NCBI RefSeq assembly: GCF_000282995.1
Contig: NZ_ALEE01000480.1
Location: 1-14,120, forward strand
Source: Melaminivora alkalimesophila
Lineage (GTDB): Bacteria > Pseudomonadota > Gammaproteobacteria > Burkholderiales > Burkholderiaceae_C
DNA: 14,120 nt
Direction: 5' to 3'
In this document: positions 8,881 to 14,120 of the stretch, one piece after another
Numbering within the stretch: the stretch's first letter is position 1
Layout of the letters: each line of letters starts with the position of its first letter
The notes under the pieces: model-generated
Told to the model about the DNA's origin: nothing
Databases searched by the model: none
The model's input: only the letters and a program-made list of their open reading frames with translations
Translations under genes and position numbers: made by a program

Positions 8881-9756
8881 TCAGCCCTCGACCGCGTCGG
8901 CCGGCAGGCGCTGCAGCATCGCCAGGCAGGAGGCGATGGTGTTGCGCAGCTCGCGGCGGTCGACGATCATGTCCACCGCGCCCTTGGCCTGCAGGAACTC
9001 GGCGCGCTGGAAGCCTTCCGGCAGCGTCACGCGCACGGTGGACTCGATCACGCGCGGCCCGGCAAAGCCGATCAGCGCCTTGGGCTCGGCGATCACGATG
9101 TCGCCCACGAAGGCAAAGCCCGCCGACACGCCGCCCATGGTCGGGTCGGTGAGCACGCTGATGTAGGGCAGGCCTTTCTTGGCCAGGCGCGTGAGCGCGG
9201 CGTTGGTCTTGGCCATCTGCATGAGCGACAGCAGGCCCTCCTGCATGCGCGCGCCACCGGTGGCGGTGAAGCAGACGAACGGCACCTTCTGCTCGATCGC
9301 GGTCTCCACGCCGCGCACGAAGCGCTCGCCGACCACCGAGCCCATGGAGCCGCCCATGAAGTCGAACTCGAAGCAGGCGGCCACCAGGTTGATGCTCTTT
9401 ACCGCCCCGCCCATCACGACCAGCGCATCGGTCTCGCCGGTGTTTTCCAGCGCTTCCTTGAGCCGCTCCGGGTAGCGGCGGCTGTCCTTGAACTTCAGCG
9501 CGTCGACCGGCAGCACTTCCTGGCCGATCTCGTAGCGGCCCCCGCCGTCGAGGAAGGCGTTGAGGCGCGCGCGCGCGCCGATGCGGTGGTGGTGGCCGCA
9601 GCTCGGGCAGACATTCTGGTTGTGCTCCAGGTCGTTCTTGTAGAGCACGGTCTCGCAGCTGGGACACTTGATCCACAGGCCCTCGGGCATCTGCCGGCGC
9701 TCCTGGGGGTCGGTCTGCTGGATCTTGGAAGGCAGGAGTTTTTCAAGCCAGGACAT
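8881..9756 (-). CDS. accD: Acetyl-CoA carboxylase carboxyltransferase subunit beta
   Basis: AccD with AccA forms the carboxyltransferase that moves the carboxyl group from carboxybiotin to acetyl-CoA, giving malonyl-CoA for fatty-acid synthesis. The 291-residue product is of normal length. It begins MSWLEKLLP and carries the zinc ribbon with CPSC pairs at 31-34 and 50-53. The crotonase-like core follows: [66 protein letters not shown] and [14 protein letters not shown], all typical of AccD. The ribosome site GAGAGGAACG lies just upstream, in the 18-base gap after trpA. It ends the trp block, and no folC follows; a convergent yggT-type gene does instead. Confidence 0.97.
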   Translation of the reverse strand: MSWLEKLLPSKIQQTDPQERRQMPEGLWIKCPSCETVLYKNDLEHNQNVCPSCGHHHRIGARARLNAFLDGGGRYEIGQEVLPVDALKFKDSRRYPERLKEALENTGETDALVVMGGAVKSINLVAACFEFDFMGGSMGSVVGERFVRGVETAIEQKVPFVCFTATGGARMQEGLLSLMQMAKTNAALTRLAKKGLPYISVLTDPTMGGVSAGFAFVGDIVIAEPKALIGFAGPRVIESTVRVTLPEGFQRAEFLQAKGAVDMIVDRRELRNTIASCLAMLQRLPADAVEG

Positions 9757-9774
9757 GGGTCTTCGTTCCTCTCG

Positions 9775-10586
9775 TCACTCTCGCGCGTCGAGCGCCTTGC
9801 GCACCTGGCGCAGGAAATCCACCGTGATGCCGACCACGCGCTCGTGCGGCTGGTCCTCGATGAGCTGGATGATCCGGCTGCCGATCACCACCGCGTCGGC
9901 CACGCGGCCGATGGCCTGGGCGGTGGCGGCGTCGCGGATGCCGAAGCCCACGCCCACGGGAATCTTCACGTGCTCGCGGATGCGCGGCAGCATGGCCTCG
10001 ACTTCCGCAACGTCGAGCGCGGCCGAGCCGGTCACGCCCTTGAGCGAGACATAGTACACATAGCCACTGGCCACGCGCGCCACCTGCTGCATGCGCTCGG
10101 GCGTGGAGGTCGGCGCGAGCAGGAAGATCATGTCGATGCCATGGGCACGCAGCCCGGCGGCGAACTCCACGCACTCCTCGGGCGGGTAGTCGACGACCAG
10201 GATGCCGTCCACGCCGGCCGCCGCGGCGTCGCGCGCGAAGGCGCCCGGGCCGCGCTGCTGCTCGTAGCGCTCGACCGGGTTGGCGTAGCCCATCAGCACC
10301 ACCGGCGTGCTCTTGTTGCGCTGGCGAAAGCTGCGCACCATCTCCAGCACCTGCACCAGGCCCACGCCCATGGCCAGCGCTTTTTCGCCGGCGCGCTGCA
10401 CCACCGGGCCGTCGGCCATGGGGTCGGAGAAGGGCACGCCCAGCTCGATCACGTCCGCGCCCGCCTCGACCATGCCGTGCATCAGCGCCGGCGTGATGTC
10501 GGAGAACGGGAAGCCGGCCGTGACGTAGGGGATCAGCGCGGTGCGCCCGGCGGCCTGCAGGGCCTCGAAGGTCGACTGGATGCGGT

Positions 10587-10590
<4 letters not shown>
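9775..10590 (-). CDS. trpA: Tryptophan synthase alpha subunit
   Basis: TrpA cleaves indole-3-glycerol phosphate to indole and glyceraldehyde-3-phosphate and passes indole through a tunnel to TrpB. The 271-residue product has the normal length and TIM-barrel landmarks. Catalytic Glu49 ([12 protein letters not shown]) and Asp60 (MADGPVVQ) fall at the same numbers as in the Salmonella enzyme. Later blocks are [53 protein letters not shown] (loop 6) and VGVGFGIRD with [11 protein letters not shown] for phosphate binding. The ATG overlaps the trpB stop by four bases (ATGA), which fixes the start and suggests translational coupling, as expected for subunits needed in equal amounts. Confidence 0.97.
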
Positions 10591-11852
<1,262 letters not shown>

Positions 11853-12608
11853 TTAGGAAGGATGTGGGGCGGATGCCGCATCGGCCGCACGCACGGCGGC
11901 GATGAAGCGGGCTATTTTGCCGGCGTCCTTGATGCCCCTTCGCAATGTGCCATCGGGGGCGCAGGCTTCCACGCCGGAGCTGACGTCAACCGCGAGCGAG
12001 CGGCAACGCGCCCGCAGGCGGGCGACGCCATCGCCCACGTTGGCAGGTGTGAGCCCACCAGACAAGACGAGGTGAGCGTTGACGCTTGCGGGAAGCAGTG
12101 ACCAATCGAATGCCTTGCCGCCCCCGCCGTAGCCTTCGACGAGGGCGTCGAGCAGGATGGCGCGGGCCTTGGAATATCGCTGCGCGTATTCTACGAGGTC
12201 GAAGCCGGCCCCGCCGGCGGCGAGCGGAATGCGCGCAGCGCGCAGGAAGGGAAGGCGGCCGCCGTCCGTGGCTTCCAGGCACTGGGCGGGGGTCTCGTCC
12301 CCGTGGAACTGCGCCATCGCGCCGGGGATGCGCTCGACCGCCTCGCGCACCTGCGCCGGCGCGGCATTCACGAACAGCAGCACCGGGGTGACGAAGGGCG
12401 GCAGGCGCGCCGCCAGTTCGACCGCCCGCGCCAGCGGGAGCGCGCGCGGGCTTCTGGGGTAGAGCACGAAGCCGAGGGCGTCGGCCCCGGCGGCCACGGC
12501 CGCGTCCACGTCCTGCTCGCGCGTGAGGCCGCAGATCTTCACGCGGGTGCGCACCGGCAGGGATGGAGTGGGGGCGGACGGGTCGGACAGGGGCGAGGGG
12601 CTGCTCAT
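11853..12608 (-). CDS. trpF: Phosphoribosylanthranilate isomerase
   Basis: TrpF converts N-(5-phosphoribosyl)anthranilate to the carboxyphenylamino-deoxyribulose phosphate, the third committed step to tryptophan. The 251-residue product has the TIM-barrel motifs of the family: RVKICGLTREQDVDAAVAAG with the catalytic cysteine in KICG, DALGFVLYPRSPR, VLLFVNA, AQFHGDETP, ILLDALVEGYGGGGKAFDW with the catalytic aspartate in LLDA, LSGGLTPANV and AVDVSSGVE. A Ser/Pro-rich stretch of about 25 residues precedes the barrel. I chose the ATG at 12608 because it overlaps the truA stop by four bases (ATGA); a TTG three codons upstream is less likely. In this lineage the trpE, trpG, trpC and trpD genes are commonly elsewhere, and none is in the window. 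Confidence 0.95.
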   Translation of the reverse strand: MSSPSPLSDPSAPTPSLPVRTRVKICGLTREQDVDAAVAAGADALGFVLYPRSPRALPLARAVELAARLPPFVTPVLLFVNAAPAQVREAVERIPGAMAQFHGDETPAQCLEATDGGRLPFLRAARIPLAAGGAGFDLVEYAQRYSKARAILLDALVEGYGGGGKAFDWSLLPASVNAHLVLSGGLTPANVGDGVARLRARCRSLAVDVSSGVEACAPDGTLRRGIKDAGKIARFIAAVRAADAASAPHPS

Positions 12609-13480
12609 GGCAGCCAATCATAAGCAGCCGTCCGGTCGGGCAGCCCCCAGGCCGGGTCGTACTGCGGTCCAAGGAAGTACAGGCCGTCCGGTGCGAAGGT
12701 GGGCGCCGCGGCGTCGCGCGAGCGCGCCTGCAGCACCTCGCCCATCCAGTCGGGCGGCTTGAGCCCCTGGCCGACCGCGACCAGGCAGCCCATGATGTTG
12801 CGGATCATGTGGTGCAGGAAGGCGTCGGCCTCGAATTCGAAGCGCCAGTAGCAGGGGACCAGGCCGTGCACTGCGGCCTGGGCAGCGCCACGCTGCAGGA
12901 TGTCGATGCGCCGCACGGTCTTGACCGGCGTCCTGGCCTGGCAGCCGGCAGCGCGGAAGGAGCTGAAGTCGTGTTCGCCGATCAGGTGCCGGGCGGCCTC
13001 GCGCATGGCCTGCCCATCGAGCGCGCGAAAGACCCAGCCCACCCGACCGGCCTCCACGCTGGGGCGCACCGGGGACTGCAGCAGCACATAGGCGTAGCGG
13101 CGACCCAGGGCGCTGGCGCGGGCGTGGAAGCCCGGCGGGACGGGGTGCGCCCACTGCACGGCGATGTCGGGCGGCAGGAAGGTGTTGGTGCCGCGCACCC
13201 AGGAAAAAGGCGGGCGCTGCAGCGGGGTGTCGAAGTGCACCACCTGCATGAGGCCGTGCACGCCGGCGTCGGTGCGCCCGGCGCACACGGTGGAGATCGG
13301 CTCGGTGGCAAAGCGCGCGAGCGCCGCTTCCAGCCGGTCCTGCACGGTGTTTCCGCCGGGCTGGCTCTGCCAGCCGTGGTAGCCCTGGCCCGCGTAGCTG
13401 ACCCCGAGCGCAATCCTCATGGCGTCGAAGGCCGGGGCCGGCAGGGCAGGCGCTGGCACGCCCTGCCTTGCCGGCTCCAT
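12605..13480 (-). CDS. truA: tRNA pseudouridine(38-40) synthase TruA
   Basis: TruA converts uridines 38, 39 and 40 in the anticodon stem of many tRNAs to pseudouridine. The 291-residue form carries the family motifs in order: RIALGVSYAGQGYHGWQSQP, the catalytic aspartate in CAGRTDAGVHGLMQVVHF (Asp71), FLPPDIAVQWAHPVPPGFHA, ASALGRRYAYVLL, HLIGEHDFSSFRAAGCQART and the C-terminal FEADAFLHHMIRNIMG. Two starts are possible. The ATG at 13480 lies four bases after the fimV stop and adds a 20-residue Pro/Ala-rich leader; the ATG at 13420 begins directly with MRIALG, as in many family members. Neither has a clear ribosome site. I kept the longer form because of the tight spacing, with low certainty on the start. 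The 3' end overlaps trpF. Confidence 0.95.
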   Translation of the reverse strand: MEPARQGVPAPALPAPAFDAMRIALGVSYAGQGYHGWQSQPGGNTVQDRLEAALARFATEPISTVCAGRTDAGVHGLMQVVHFDTPLQRPPFSWVRGTNTFLPPDIAVQWAHPVPPGFHARASALGRRYAYVLLQSPVRPSVEAGRVGWVFRALDGQAMREAARHLIGEHDFSSFRAAGCQARTPVKTVRRIDILQRGAAQAAVHGLVPCYWRFEFEADAFLHHMIRNIMGCLVAVGQGLKPPDWMGEVLQARSRDAAAPTFAPDGLYFLGPQYDPAWGLPDRTAAYDWLP

Positions 13481-13484
13481 GGCA

Positions 13485-14120
13485 TCAGGCCAGCTCGGTC
13501 AGCAGGCGCTGGGCGCGGGCCTTGAGGTCGCCCGAGGACTCGGCGATCACTTCCTCGACCAGGGCGCGGGCCCCTTCGCTGTCGCCGATGGCCTGGAATT
13601 CCTCGGCAAGCGCGAGCTTCGTGGCCAGGGGATCGTCGGGCAGGGCCTCGGCCGCCGGGGCGGCGGACGCGGCCGCAGCGGGAGCGCCCAGGTCGAGCGA
13701 CAGGTCGCCCAGGTCGAACTCCAGGGAGCCGGGCGCGGTGGTCGGGCTGCTGTCGCCGCTGTCGCTGTTGCTGCTGCTGCCGGGAAACTCCAGGTCCATG
13801 TCGAGCGGAGAGGGCTCGGTGGCGAGCGCGCTCTGCTCGGTGGGCGCAGGCTCGGCGGCCGGGGCCTCGAGCGGGGCGGGTCCGCTCAGGATGTCCAGAT
13901 CGAGGTCCATGGCGGGCAGCTCAGAGGCCGGGCTGGCCGCCTCCAGCGGGGTCTCGGCCGTGGACGGCTCGTCGGGCTGGTGCTGCTGGGCCGCCAGCGT
14001 CGCGTTGGCCGCGGCCGCTGCAAAGGAGCTGGGCGCCGGTGGCGGTGCCGGAGGCGCCTCGTGCAGGTCCAGGTCCAGGTCGAGGTCCAGGTCGGGCAGG
14101 ATCGAGTCGGGGGCGGCCGC
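13485..14120 (-). CDS. fimV: FimV-type pilus assembly/peptidoglycan-binding hub protein, C-terminal part
   Basis: The gene enters from the right edge, with 211 codons visible and its start outside. FimV is a large inner-membrane protein with a periplasmic LysM domain and an acidic cytoplasmic tail; in Pseudomonas it supports type IV pili and polar localisation. The visible part is mostly low-complexity, rich in Ala, Pro, Glu and Asp, with repeated acidic-hydrophobic motifs (DLDLDLDLDLH, MDLDLDI, MDLEF, EFDLGDLSLDLG). It ends in a helical FimV C-terminal domain, PLATKLALAEEFQAIGDSEG then ARALVEEVIAESSGDLKARA and QRLLTELA, a TPR-like module that is the strongest identifier. A shorter ATG-started reading at 13910 is only an internal methionine, because the frame continues open upstream. 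truA follows four bases after its stop. Confidence 0.88.
   Translation of the reverse strand, partial: AAAPDSILPDLDLDLDLDLHEAPPAPPPAPSSFAAAAANATLAAQQHQPDEPSTAETPLEAASPASELPAMDLDLDILSGPAPLEAPAAEPAPTEQSALATEPSPLDMDLEFPGSSSNSDSGDSSPTTAPGSLEFDLGDLSLDLGAPAAAASAAPAAEALPDDPLATKLALAEEFQAIGDSEGARALVEEVIAESSGDLKARAQRLLTELA
14064..14093 (-). repeat. 6-bp tandem repeat within fimV
   Basis: Five units of GACCTG (one varied to GACCTC) lie in tandem and encode alternating Asp-Leu. Because the unit is a multiple of three, copy-number change would lengthen or shorten the acidic tract without a frameshift. Confidence 0.75.

Overview
The window reads as ordinary chromosome from a GC-rich betaproteobacterium of the order Burkholderiales, most likely family Comamonadaceae (Acidovorax/Alicycliphilus-like). 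The reasons are the very high G+C with G/C-ending codons, and the block fimV-truA-trpF-trpB-trpA-accD, an arrangement known from betaproteobacteria. The genus is inference. I see no tRNA, rRNA, CRISPR array, insertion sequence, prophage or plasmid signature. All genes but one lie on the minus strand.

Right block (about 8881-14120, minus strand): the C-terminal end of FimV (enters from the right edge), then truA (tRNA pseudouridine synthase), trpF, trpB and trpA (three late tryptophan-pathway enzymes) and accD (carboxyltransferase beta subunit of acetyl-CoA carboxylase). Junctions are very tight: 4-base overlaps at truA/trpF and trpB/trpA, a directly abutting stop and start at trpF/trpB, and gaps of 4 and 18 bases elsewhere. 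This looks like one operon.

Middle block (about 5259-8845): a plus-strand yggT-family membrane protein gene converges on accD and diverges from a minus-strand gene for a stand-alone LON substrate-binding-domain protein. Then come lysS (class II lysyl-tRNA synthetase) and a short MscS-family channel gene 22 bases after it.

Left block (about 1-5260, minus strand): a complete branched-chain amino acid ABC importer, livK(J)-livH-livM-livG-livF, followed by the start of an enoyl-CoA hydratase/isomerase-family gene that runs off the left edge. The binding-protein gene comes first and is separated from livH by a 111-base spacer holding a strong stem-loop and an intrinsic terminator with a 7-U tract. 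The four downstream genes overlap one another by 1 to 4 bases. This layout fits high expression of the periplasmic binding protein with limited read-through into the permease and ATPase genes. The livK leader holds an 8-bp perfect hairpin, a 10-bp palindrome touching the start codon and a possible regulator site.

I found no previously undescribed system. The points most worth checking are the regulatory architecture around livK, the convergent yggT after accD, the short MscS protein and the acidic repeat tract in FimV.
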